Assembly: GCF_022701295.1 (NCBI RefSeq)
Contig: NZ_CP033204.1
Span: 1,798,001 to 1,862,000, forward strand
Direction: 5' to 3'
From: Sphingopyxis sp. YF1
GTDB lineage: Bacteria > Pseudomonadota > Alphaproteobacteria > Sphingomonadales > Sphingomonadaceae
DNA length: 64,000 bases
The notes under the pieces are model-generated. The model had not been told where the DNA came from, made no database searches, and saw nothing but the letters and a program-made list of their open reading frames with translations. Positions within the stretch are counted from its first letter, which is position 1. Every line of letters starts with the position of its first letter. Shown one piece after another: positions 8,164 through 19,521 of this stretch. The translations under genes were made by a program, and so were the position numbers.

Positions 8164-8778
8164 TCAATTGCGCGACGGAAAAATACCCACCAACGCCATA
8201 CAGTGTCGAGTCACGAGAAACGGCGACATGTTGCTCATCGGCTGACTGCCGCCGGTCTTTTGGACCGACACCGTATCGGCATGCAGAACGCCGTCGAGAG
8301 CGCTCGGCCCCGTCGCAGGCGGCACCTTATATTGCTTGTCCGGGGTTACCGCGAAGGCGTTGCGGAACGGCTTGATATCGTTCCCGTTGGCATTCACCGT
8401 GTGGATAAAACCCGGGTGAATATGCGCCGGCAAGTTGGCGAGCGTCAGGGTTATGGTTTCGGATCCGCCGACCTGCCCAAGTTGCACCGTTCCATCCGGG
8501 CCGGCCCCCACGCCGATGACCATCCGCCCGCGAATGTCGGGCAGTGCGAAGGTGGTGACGCCGTTGCCGCCATAGGTCGTGCCAAGCAGCGAAAAGAGCG
8601 CCGTATTCTGCTGAATCGACAGAATCTGCCCGCTCGCGCTCGCAAAGCCTCTGGGGCAGAAATTGGCCCCGGTCTCGATCATCTGTCCGAGAAAAAAGGT
8701 TTGCGCCGCAGCGGGCGACGACGCGGCGATAGCCATGCCCGATGCCGCCGCCAGCGCCAAGGATTTCCGGTGCCGCAT
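8164..8778 (-). CDS. Exported tail-collar domain protein, type B (copy 2)
   Basis: A 204-residue paralogue of 6099-6701. The start MRHRKSLALAAASG aligns with MRHLKAAALAMAG of copy 1; a longer frame to 8868 overlaps the upstream gene and is rejected. It has a signal peptide with cleavage near SPAAAQ. The collar domain includes GTTYGGNGVTTFALPDIRGR, an HIH motif (AHIHPGFI), the type B segment NDIKPFRNAFAVTPDKQY, Cys in NFCPRGF and RHCMALVG, and the end GIFPSRN. It is 47 bases from the following type A gene, the same gap as in the other triplet. Confidence 0.85.
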   Translation of the reverse strand: MRHRKSLALAAASGMAIAASSPAAAQTFFLGQMIETGANFCPRGFASASGQILSIQQNTALFSLLGTTYGGNGVTTFALPDIRGRMVIGVGAGPDGTVQLGQVGGSETITLTLANLPAHIHPGFIHTVNANGNDIKPFRNAFAVTPDKQYKVPPATGPSALDGVLHADTVSVQKTGGSQPMSNMSPFLVTRHCMALVGIFPSRN

Positions 8779-8828
8779 GTCATACCCCCCTCGTTTGCCC
8801 TTTGCCCGCCATCGGGCCCGTAGCCCGA

Positions 8829-9443
8829 TCAGTTCTGCGACGGAAAAATGCCGTTGATGTTCACACAATAGCGGATGGTTAGCGTCGGCGCCCGATGATC
8901 ATATGCCTGATCGCCGCCCACGTGCCGCAAATCGAGCGTTTCGATCGCCATCAACTGGGCGGCAGGCGCGGTGCCGGTGACATATTTATTTAAGGGGGTC
9001 GTCGCGAAATAGTTGCGAAACGCCTTCATCGAATCGCCCGCCTGCGACGTCGTGCGGATCAGCGCCGTATGTTCATGCCGCGGCATCGTGGCGATCGTCA
9101 TGGTGGCGGTTTCGGTGCCGGCCCTCTCGCCGAGCACGCGGTTGGTCAGCCCAGGCCCCTGGCCGTCGTTCATCGAGGATCGCCCGCGAAAATCAGGCAA
9201 GGCGAACGTCGTCACGCCATCGCCGCCGTAGGTCGTTCCATAAAGGGCGAACAGCGTCGATTCCTGCGCAATGCTGAGCAGGCGACCATCGGCGGCAACC
9301 GTCCCGCGCGGGCAAAAATTGGCGCCGGTCTTCAGTATCTGGCCGACATAATTATCCTGCGCCATCGCCGACGAGGCAGCCGCCACGCCAGCCATCGCGA
9401 TCACGGACGCCGACATCAAAACCGATTTGCGCAGCATGCCCAC
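8829..9443 (-). CDS. Exported tail-collar domain protein, type C (copy 2)
   Basis: A 204-residue paralogue of 6763-7377. The start is GTG at 9443 (MGMLRKSVL, aligning with MAFARKTSL of copy 1); ATG at 9437 is the alternative. It has a signal peptide with cleavage near SSAMAQ. It shows the type C features NFCPRGTVAADGRLL, LFALYGTTYGGDGVTTF, an HEH motif (PRHEHTALIRTT), KYVTGTAPAAQLM and RYCVNING, and ends in GIFPSQN. It is the first gene of the six-gene cluster. Confidence 0.85.
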   Translation of the reverse strand: MGMLRKSVLMSASVIAMAGVAAASSAMAQDNYVGQILKTGANFCPRGTVAADGRLLSIAQESTLFALYGTTYGGDGVTTFALPDFRGRSSMNDGQGPGLTNRVLGERAGTETATMTIATMPRHEHTALIRTTSQAGDSMKAFRNYFATTPLNKYVTGTAPAAQLMAIETLDLRHVGGDQAYDHRAPTLTIRYCVNINGIFPSQN

Positions 9444-9472
9444 CCCCTGTCTCCCTTACCCCATGGGCGTGA

Positions 9473-9500
9473 TGGGTAGCGCAATTTCGAACCGAATCAA
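9473..9500 (-). promoter_or_regulatory. Putative promoter of the first C-B-A triplet
   Basis: Minus-strand TTGATT, 16 bases, TACCCA, ending 30 bases before the start codon at 9443. The -10 is weak, but 16 of the first 24 positions are identical to the element before the other triplet (7410-7437), and its distance from the start codon is the same within a few bases. Confidence 0.45.
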
Positions 9501-9543
9501 CCCAAACAATGTCGGGCCGGGTCCATATACAATCCGTTCCGGG

Positions 9544-10425
9544 TCACTTTTCGCTGGCGGGCGCAAGCTTGTCCTGTGTCTTCGTATCGAAGTCCGCCGC
9601 ATCGTGGCGCTCGTGCAACTGGCTTGCAGGATCCCCCATCACGCGGTTGACCATTCGCCCGCGCCGGACAGCCGGGCGCGCCGCGATCGCATCGGTCCAG
9701 CGCTGGACATTCCTGTAATCCTGCACCTGCAGGAACTCGCCCGCCTCATAGATCAGACCCTTGGCAAGCGCGCCGTACCAGGGCCAGGTCGCCATGTCGG
9801 CGATGCTATAGTCCGCGCCGCCCAGATATTCGCTCTCCGCGAGCCGGCGATCGAGCACGTCCATCTGGCGCTTGACCTCCATGGCGAAGCGATCGATCGC
9901 ATATTCGATCCTGAACGGCGCATAGGCATAGAAATGGCCGAAACCGCCGCCGAGATAGGGCGCGCTGCCCATCTGCCACATCAGCCACGACAGCGTTTCG
10001 GCGCGGGCGGCGCGTTCGCTGGGCAGGAAGGCGCCGAACTTTTCGGCGAGATAGATCAGGATCGATCCCGATTCGAACACGCGCACCGGCGAGCTCTCGC
10101 CATGATCGACGAGTGCGGGAATCTTGCTGTTGGGGTTGGCGCCGACGAAGCCGCTCGAAAACTGATCGCCTTCGTTGATGCGGATCAGCCAGGCGTCATA
10201 TTCGGCGCCGGCGTGACCGAGCGCGAGCAGTTCCTCGAGCATCACCGTCACCTTCACGCCATTGGGCGTCGCGAGCGAATAGAGCTGGAGCGGGTGCTTG
10301 CCGACGGGCAGGTCCTTGTCATGCGTTGCCCCGGCGATCGGGCGGTTGATGTTCGCGAAGCGCCCGCCATTCTCCTTGTTCCATTCCCAGACCTTCGGCG
10401 GAACATAGTCGGTGGCGTCGCTCAT
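9544..10425 (-). CDS. yghU: Glutathione S-transferase family protein, YghU type
   Basis: A 293-residue GST-fold protein of the YghU/nu class, which shows disulfide-bond reductase activity with two bound glutathiones in E. coli. A long N-terminal extension (YVPPKVWEWN) precedes the thioredoxin-like domain, and the active-site loop is TPNGVKV. The segments NPNSKIPALVDH and ESGSILIYLAEKFG form the glutathione site, followed by the helical C-terminal domain (MWQMGSAPYLGGGFGHF). It is transcribed alone in the minus direction. Cytoplasmic redox or detoxification role. Confidence 0.88.
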   Translation of the reverse strand: MSDATDYVPPKVWEWNKENGGRFANINRPIAGATHDKDLPVGKHPLQLYSLATPNGVKVTVMLEELLALGHAGAEYDAWLIRINEGDQFSSGFVGANPNSKIPALVDHGESSPVRVFESGSILIYLAEKFGAFLPSERAARAETLSWLMWQMGSAPYLGGGFGHFYAYAPFRIEYAIDRFAMEVKRQMDVLDRRLAESEYLGGADYSIADMATWPWYGALAKGLIYEAGEFLQVQDYRNVQRWTDAIAARPAVRRGRMVNRVMGDPASQLHERHDAADFDTKTQDKLAPASEK

Positions 10426-10500
10426 CGGGATACTCCTGTGAGATATTATGTACTGATCGGTATCTAACCATCCGTCATCCGGGCGTCCAGCCGGGACGTT

Positions 10501-11679
10501 TCAAATTATCCTTTCGGCGCGCAAAGCCGAAATCGCGTCGGCGTCGTAACCGATGTCGGAAAGGATCGCGTCGCTATGCTCGCCGACGCGCGGCGCCGGT
10601 ACAGGCGCCGCCTTGGCGCTTGCCGACAGGGTGATCGGCGTCCGGACGACCGGCGCCGCGCCGAACGCGCCCGGATAGGCCATCGCATCGACCAGCCCGG
10701 TCGCCGCGACCTGCGGGTGCGCCAGCGCCTCCGACGGCTTGAGCACCGGCCCCGCGGGCACCTTCGCCGCGCCGAGTTCGGCCAGCGCCTCTTCATTGCT
10801 CCGCGCCGCGCACCACTCGGCCATCATCGCGCTCAACTCCGCGCCATGGTCGCCGCGCGCGATGTCGCTGGCAAAGCGCGGATCGTCAGCCATATCGGGG
10901 CGCCCGACCAGTCGCGCCCAGCGCGCGAAGATCGGATTGCCGACGACCTGCGTCATGATCCAGCCGTCGCGCGTCGCGAAAATGTCGGTCGGCGCCGAAC
11001 TGAAGGCGCGATTGCCCAGCATCCCGCGCTCGACGCCGTTGATCGCATGGTCGATCGTCAACCCGTTCGAGACGGCAAGTGCGGTGCCGAGCAGCGACCC
11101 CGACACCCGCTGCCCCTTGCCGGTCCGCTCGCGATCGCGCAGCGCGAGCATCACCCCGAAGGCGCAGTGCAGCGCCGTCGTGAAATCGACATAGTTGACC
11201 TGCGCCCGCGCCGGCGCGCCATTCTGGCCGGCGATGTGCGCCGCCCCCGACATCGCCTGCCCCACCGCGTCAAATCCCACATGGTGCGCCAGCGGCCCCT
11301 CGCTGCCGAACGCCGAAGCCGCGACGAGGATGATCGCCGGGTTGATCGCCGACAGCGTGTCATGGTCGAGCCCCAGCCTGACCAGCGCATCGTCGGGCAT
11401 GTTGGCGATGACGACGTCGGCCGTCGCCACCAGCCTGCGGACGATCTCGCACCCCGCCTCGCTGCCCGGTTTCAGCGTCAGGCAGCGCTTGCCGCGGTTC
11501 ATCTGGAGGAACATGCCCCCCGACCCGTCGTCGGCGACGGGCACCGAAAAGCGATCCTCGTTACCGCCCGGCGCCTCGATCCGGATCACGTCGGCGCCAT
11601 AGTCGGCGAGCAGCGCGCCGACATAGGGGCCCGCGATATAGCGCCCGAAATCCAGCACCCGGATACCGTTGAGCGGCAT
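10501..11679 (-). CDS. CaiB/BaiF-type (class III) CoA transferase
   Basis: A 392-residue class III CoA transferase, moving CoA between carboxylic acids through an enzyme-bound Asp. The start MPLNGIRVLDFG follows GGGAGGG; the longer frame upstream runs through repeat-like sequence. Family marks are RYIAGPYVGALLADYGADV, KRCLTLKPGSEAG, an Asp in NYVDFTTALHCAFG (about residue 165, likely catalytic) and RTGKGQRVSGSLL. Acyl substrate unknown; many homologues act in carnitine, oxalate or steroid/bile-acid degradation. Confidence 0.87.
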   Translation of the reverse strand: MPLNGIRVLDFGRYIAGPYVGALLADYGADVIRIEAPGGNEDRFSVPVADDGSGGMFLQMNRGKRCLTLKPGSEAGCEIVRRLVATADVVIANMPDDALVRLGLDHDTLSAINPAIILVAASAFGSEGPLAHHVGFDAVGQAMSGAAHIAGQNGAPARAQVNYVDFTTALHCAFGVMLALRDRERTGKGQRVSGSLLGTALAVSNGLTIDHAINGVERGMLGNRAFSSAPTDIFATRDGWIMTQVVGNPIFARWARLVGRPDMADDPRFASDIARGDHGAELSAMMAEWCAARSNEEALAELGAAKVPAGPVLKPSEALAHPQVAATGLVDAMAYPGAFGAAPVVRTPITLSASAKAAPVPAPRVGEHSDAILSDIGYDADAISALRAERII

Positions 11680-11689
11680 ATGATGTCCC

Positions 11690-11765
11690 TCCCGTCGCCC
11701 CTGGCTTGATCCGGGGCCTGCACCTCTTGAAGGGAAAGGCGCGTGCCGGGTCAAGCCCGTCCCGG
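11690..11765. repeat. Degenerate REP-like palindromic region
   Basis: Contains CCTGGCTTGATCCGGGGCC and, about 45 bases on, GCCGGGTCAAGCCCG with a second CCCGGGCTTG, forming imperfect inverted pairs related to the palindrome at 1327-1397. It lies in the divergent gap between the CoA transferase and the amidohydrolase. Confidence 0.4.
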
Positions 11766-11900
11766 GCTTGCCAACGGAGCCGGCCGGGCCGCAAGCCCGG
11801 CCGCCGCCCATCGACCCGCCGCGCCGCTTCGTCGAAACCCCGGCCTTGCGCTCGCGAACCAAAGCCATATGGTCGCATCATAATTTCAACAGGGGATAAT

Positions 11901-15164
<3,264 letters not shown>

Positions 15165-15286
15165 TACCGGGTTTCCCTGACGGCGACGTCGCTCCCGGAA
15201 TGACACGACGAATGGTTGCGGTGGACGGCGCATCGGCCTTGCGCCGCCAACCCCTTTGCCTATAGACATTTAGGCTTGGGGATGAT

Positions 15287-15643
15287 GTGGCCCGTTTTGG
15301 GCCGGGGGGAAGAGACTTGCGACGACTGGGTACCAGGCTTGCGGCAATTGCAGCCTCGATGACGACGCTGTTCCACGCGTCGCTCGCGCATGCGCAGAGC
15401 AGCCTGCCCGACCCCGAAGGCTCGGGTGCGATCGTCTCGGCGGTGCGCTGGCTTCAGGGAACACTGCTCGGCACCGTCGCGACCGTCGTCGCGATCATCG
15501 CGGTCGCCTCGGTCGGTTTCCTCATGCTCACCGGACGGATCAACTGGCGCTACGGCGCGACCGTGATCCTCGGCTGCTTCATCCTGTTCGGCGCCGCGAG
15601 CATCGTCGCCGGCATCCAGTCGGCATCGAGTACCGGGCTTTAG
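15287..15643 (+). CDS. virB2: VirB2/TrbC-type T4SS pilin
   Basis: A 118-residue small membrane protein. A long signal peptide ends at SLAHAQ and is followed by two hydrophobic segments (LLGTVATVVAIIAVASVGFLM and ATVILGCFILFGAASIVAG) separated by the short polar loop TGRINWR, the usual VirB2 pilin topology. It is the first gene of the virB operon and is followed after 10 bases by virB3. A further upstream start than 15287 is not excluded, nor is the internal ATG (MTTLFHASLAHA). It is the presumed pilus subunit of the secretion apparatus. Confidence 0.8.
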   Translation: MARFGPGGRDLRRLGTRLAAIAASMTTLFHASLAHAQSSLPDPEGSGAIVSAVRWLQGTLLGTVATVVAIIAVASVGFLMLTGRINWRYGATVILGCFILFGAASIVAGIQSASSTGL

Positions 15644-15653
15644 GAGGAACGCG

Positions 15654-15938
15654 ATGAGCGACCTCGACCGGGACACCTTGTTCGTGGCGCTGACGCGGCC
15701 CCAGATGTTCGCGGGCGTCACCTACAGCTTCTTCGTGATCAATGCGATCGTCGCGACCGAATTGTTCCTGATCTTCCGCTCGGTCTGGGCGCTCGTCGGC
15801 GCGCTTGTCGTGCATCTGGTCGGCGCGCTCCTCTGCCTGCGCGAACCGCGCTTCTTCGACATCTGGCTGACCAAGGTCAGCCGCTGTCCGCGCGTGAAAA
15901 ATTTCAAGACGTGGCAGTGCAATTCCTATCGCCCCTGA
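15654..15938 (+). CDS. virB3: VirB3-type T4SS inner-membrane protein
   Basis: A 94-residue protein with GGAGGAACGCG before its ATG. It carries the VirB3 signature: LFVALTRPQMFAGVTYSFF, then one or two membrane segments (FFVINAIVATELFLIF, WALVGALVVHLVGALLC), then LREPRFFDIWLTKVSRCPR. VirB3 is an inner-membrane partner of the VirB4 ATPase. Its 3' end overlaps virB4 by 28 bases. Confidence 0.85.
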   Translation: MSDLDRDTLFVALTRPQMFAGVTYSFFVINAIVATELFLIFRSVWALVGALVVHLVGALLCLREPRFFDIWLTKVSRCPRVKNFKTWQCNSYRP

Positions 15939-18292
15939 AACGCCCGGCTGCGGCGCCTGACGGCGGCGAGGTGTCCGCGGGCAAGCATTTGCCCTATGCG
16001 CGCCACGCCGACGATCACACGATCGAGACCCGCGACGGCCTGTTGATGCAGGTCATCCGCTTGCGCGGAATCCTGTTCGAGACCGCCGATAGCGACGAAC
16101 TCAACTATCGCAAGCTGCTCCGCGACGCGATGCTTCAGGCGATCGGATCGTCGCGCTACGCGCTCTATCACCACGTCGTTCGGCGCGAGGCCGGCATCAC
16201 CCTCGACGGTGAGTTCGGCGATGATTTTTCGGCGGGGCTCGACGCGCGCTGGCAGGCGCGGCTTGCGACGCGCCAGCTCTATCGCAACGACCTCTATCTG
16301 ACCCTCGTCCGCCGCCCGGCGCCGGGGCGCATGGGCGTTCTCGACCGGCTGTCGGGCTGGCTCGGTCAGACCGGGCAGGATTATCAGGCCGGCCTCGCGC
16401 AGGAACTGCGCCTGCTCGACACCGCGCGCGAGGCGCTGGTCGCGCAGCTCGGCAGCTACGAACCCGAACTTCTCGGCCTTTACGATGGCGATCAGGGGCT
16501 TTGCTCCGAGCCGCTCGAATTTCTCGGCCAGCTCTATTCGGGCGAACCGCGCCGCCTGCTCGCACCCTATCAGGACGCGGGCGACTATCTGCCCGACCGG
16601 CGGATCAGCTTCGGGGCGGAGACGATCGAACTCGCCCCCTCGGGCACCGCCGACCGCCGTTTCGTCGGGATGGTCGCGATCAAGGATTATCCATCATCGA
16701 CCGCCACGGGCATGTTCGACGAGCTGCTCCGCCTGCCGTTCGAGATGGTGATGACGCAGAGCTTCGCCTTCGTCGACCGCCAGCCCGCGCTCGGCAAGAT
16801 GAACCTCGCGCTGCGCCGCATGCGCTCGACCGAGGACGAGGCGATCAGCCTGCGCGACCAGCTGTCGCGGGCCAAGGACGATGTCGCCGCGGGGCGCGCG
16901 GCGTTCGGCGAGCATCATATGACGATCGCGGTGCACGGCGCGAGCGAGGAAGAGGTCAGCGCCAACATCGCCGACGTCCAGGCGTCGCTCGCCGAACTCG
17001 GCATCATATCGGTGCGCGAGGATATCGCGCTCGAGCCGACCTTCTGGTCGCAGTTCCCCGGCAACTTCAAATATATCGTCCGCCGCGGGCTGATCTCGTC
17101 GGCCAATTTCGCCGGGCTGGCGAGCGGTCATAATTTCGCCGCGGGCCGCGCCGACGGCAATGCCTGGGGCAAGGCGGTGACGGTGTTCGAAACCACCGCC
17201 GCGGGACCTTATTATTTCAATTTCCACCAGGGCGACCTCGGCAACTTCACCGTCATCGGGCCGTCGGGGTCGGGCAAGACCGTCGTCGTCAACTTCCTGC
17301 TCGCGCAGGCGCGGCGTTTCGATCCCCGGATCATCTTCTTCGACAAGGATCGCGGCGCCGAGCTGTTCATCCGCGCGATCGGCGGCCGGTACGACCAGCT
17401 GCGCCCCGGCGTAGCGAGCGGGCTCAATCCGCTTCAGCTCGACGACACGCCGGTGAACCGCCAGTTCCTGATCGACTGGCTGGCGCAACTCGTCGGCGGC
17501 GCCAGCATCGAGGAAATGGCGCAGATCAAGGATGCGGTCGACGCGAGCTACGCCCAGCCGCCCGCGCATCGCCGCCTGCGCCACGTCGCCGAGCTGTTCC
17601 GCGGCGGCCACCGCCCGCGCGCCGACGACATGTGGTCGCGCCTGCGACCCTGGTGGGGCGACGGCGAGCGCGCCTGGCTCTTCGACAATGTCGAGGATCT
17701 GACCGACATGGACAGCGCCACGATCGGCTTCGACATGACCGTCATTCTCGACGACGCGGCGATGCGCACCCCGGCAATGATGTATCTCTTCCACCGCGTC
17801 GAGGAACGGCTGACCGGCGAGAAAACGATCATCGTGGTTGACGAAGGATGGAAGGCGCTCGACGACGAGGTGTTCGTCCGGCGGATCAAGGATTGGGAAA
17901 AGACGATCCGCAAACGCAACGGCATCGTCGGCTTCGCGACGCAGAGCGCGCAGGATGCGCTCGAAAGCAAGATCGCCAGCGCGCTGATCGAACAGGTTGC
18001 GACGCAGATCTTCATGGCCAACCCCAAGGCGCGCGCGGCCGACTATATCGACGGCTTCGGCCTCACCGAGCATGAGTATCAGCTCATCCGCACCCTGCCC
18101 GACAACGCGCATTGCTTCCTCGTCAAGCATGGCAACGACAGCGTCGTCGTGCGGTTGAACCTGACCGGCGAACGCGACATGCTGACGATCCTGTCGGGGC
18201 GCGAACGCACGGTCCGGCTGCTCGACCAGATCCGCGAGACCGCGGGCGACGACCCCGGCGTGTGGATGTCGCGCCTGCTGGCGGTCGCATGA
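15911..18292 (+). CDS. virB4: VirB4-type T4SS ATPase
   Basis: A 793-residue CagE/TrbE/VirB4 ATPase that energises pilus assembly and substrate transport. The start is GTG at 15911 (another GTG at 15917 is possible); no strong ribosome-binding site is seen, so translational coupling to virB3 is likely. The N-terminal domain contains DGLLMQVIRLRGI. Walker A is GPSGSGKT at about residues 450-457, Walker B is TIIVVDEGWKALDD, and the late motif GFATQSAQDALES follows. It overlaps virB6 by ATGA. Confidence 0.93.
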   Translation: MAVQFLSPLKRPAAAPDGGEVSAGKHLPYARHADDHTIETRDGLLMQVIRLRGILFETADSDELNYRKLLRDAMLQAIGSSRYALYHHVVRREAGITLDGEFGDDFSAGLDARWQARLATRQLYRNDLYLTLVRRPAPGRMGVLDRLSGWLGQTGQDYQAGLAQELRLLDTAREALVAQLGSYEPELLGLYDGDQGLCSEPLEFLGQLYSGEPRRLLAPYQDAGDYLPDRRISFGAETIELAPSGTADRRFVGMVAIKDYPSSTATGMFDELLRLPFEMVMTQSFAFVDRQPALGKMNLALRRMRSTEDEAISLRDQLSRAKDDVAAGRAAFGEHHMTIAVHGASEEEVSANIADVQASLAELGIISVREDIALEPTFWSQFPGNFKYIVRRGLISSANFAGLASGHNFAAGRADGNAWGKAVTVFETTAAGPYYFNFHQGDLGNFTVIGPSGSGKTVVVNFLLAQARRFDPRIIFFDKDRGAELFIRAIGGRYDQLRPGVASGLNPLQLDDTPVNRQFLIDWLAQLVGGASIEEMAQIKDAVDASYAQPPAHRRLRHVAELFRGGHRPRADDMWSRLRPWWGDGERAWLFDNVEDLTDMDSATIGFDMTVILDDAAMRTPAMMYLFHRVEERLTGEKTIIVVDEGWKALDDEVFVRRIKDWEKTIRKRNGIVGFATQSAQDALESKIASALIEQVATQIFMANPKARAADYIDGFGLTEHEYQLIRTLPDNAHCFLVKHGNDSVVVRLNLTGERDMLTILSGRERTVRLLDQIRETAGDDPGVWMSRLLAVA

Positions 18293-19521
18293 GCATCGCC
18301 CTCGCCCCCTGCGCAGTGCCATCGGCCGGCGACAGCTTTGTCGCCGGAACGCTGAAGGCCATCGAATGCCAGGCGCAGACCATCGGCAACGCGGGGTATC
18401 TGGCGCTCTCGGCACCGGGGTCCGACATCGCCGCCTTCCTGACCGCGATGCTGACGCTGTTCATCGCGTTCATCGGCTATCGCATGTTCGTCGGACGCGG
18501 ACCCGACCTGGGCGGCGGCCTGCTGATCATCGCCAAGATCGGCATCGTCGTCGCGCTCGCGACGAGCTGGCCGGCGTTCCGCACCCTCGTCTATGACGTC
18601 GCCATCGACACGCCGGCACAGCTCGGGGCAACCGTCGGCGGCGCGGCATCGCTCGCGGGCAGCGACCAGAGCATGGCCACCCGCCTGTCCGAAACCGATC
18701 GCGCGCTGCGCACGCTCAACGCCTGGGGGGTCGGCAACGATCCCAACCGCGCGGGGGTCAGCGACGATCAGGGAATCGACCCCGACACCACCTATGAAGC
18801 CAAGGCGCTCGGCGCCGCGCGCATGTCCTTCCTCGCCGGCTCGCTCGGCAGCATTGCCCTCACCCGCCTCGCGGCCGGGGTCCTGCTCGCGCTGGGACCG
18901 CTCTTCATCGCCTTCCTGCTCTTCGACGCGACGCGCGGGCTGTTCGGCGGCTGGTTGCGCGGGCTGGTCGGCCTGACGCTCGCGACCACCGCGAGTTCGC
19001 TCGTCCTCGCGGTGCAGACCGCGATCGTCCAGCCGCGCATCGTCACGCTGATCAATATCCGCGCGTCGGGCTATGCCATTCCGGGCGCCGCGACCGAGTT
19101 GCTGGCCCTCGCGATCGTCTTCGCCTTCGTCACTCTCGCGGTGCTCGCCGTCTCCTTCTACGTCGCCGCGGGCCTCGGGCTGCCGCGCTGGCAATGGACG
19201 CAGCAATATCTGCCGGCATCGATGCGCGGGACGACGACGCTCGACGCGCGCACGAACGCCCAGCCCGCCGAACGCAGCGATCCGCGCTCGCGAGCGGCGG
19301 TCGTCGTCGATGCCGTCGAAGCGATGCAGCGGCGCGAAGCGACGGCCGCGGGCGGCGGCGCAGGAAGCCAGACGCGCGCGCGCGCGGTCGCGGCGGCCGC
19401 GGGCAGCGCGGGCGCGCGCGACGCCCGGCGGGTAGCGGTTGAAACCGGCAGCGACGGTGCACCGCGCCGTCGCACGACGGGCCGGACCTCGACGAGCGGC
19501 AGCCGGCGGGACACACGGTGA
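18289..19521 (+). CDS. virB6: VirB6-type T4SS polytopic membrane protein
   Basis: A 410-residue TrbL/VirB6 protein with at least five hydrophobic helices between residues 40 and 300 (e.g. IAAFLTAMLTLFIAFIGY, GVLLALGPLFIAFLLF, LLALAIVFAFVTLAVLAVSF). It has a hydrophilic, Arg/Ala-rich C-terminal tail of about 90 residues. The conserved GPLFIAFLLFDATRGLFGGW region is typical. VirB6 forms part of the inner-membrane channel. The start codon overlaps the virB4 stop (ATGA) and its own stop overlaps the virB8 start. Confidence 0.85.
   Translation: MSIALAPCAVPSAGDSFVAGTLKAIECQAQTIGNAGYLALSAPGSDIAAFLTAMLTLFIAFIGYRMFVGRGPDLGGGLLIIAKIGIVVALATSWPAFRTLVYDVAIDTPAQLGATVGGAASLAGSDQSMATRLSETDRALRTLNAWGVGNDPNRAGVSDDQGIDPDTTYEAKALGAARMSFLAGSLGSIALTRLAAGVLLALGPLFIAFLLFDATRGLFGGWLRGLVGLTLATTASSLVLAVQTAIVQPRIVTLINIRASGYAIPGAATELLALAIVFAFVTLAVLAVSFYVAAGLGLPRWQWTQQYLPASMRGTTTLDARTNAQPAERSDPRSRAAVVVDAVEAMQRREATAAGGGAGSQTRARAVAAAAGSAGARDARRVAVETGSDGAPRRRTTGRTSTSGSRRDTR

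Noticed and set aside
5434..9443. Prophage tail module
   Set aside because: All six proteins have Sec signal peptides, and there are no terminase, portal, capsid, tape-measure or lysis genes in the flanks.
16694..18415. Minus-strand frame of 573 codons over virB4
   Set aside because: Antisense to virB4, with typical shadow composition and no start signal.
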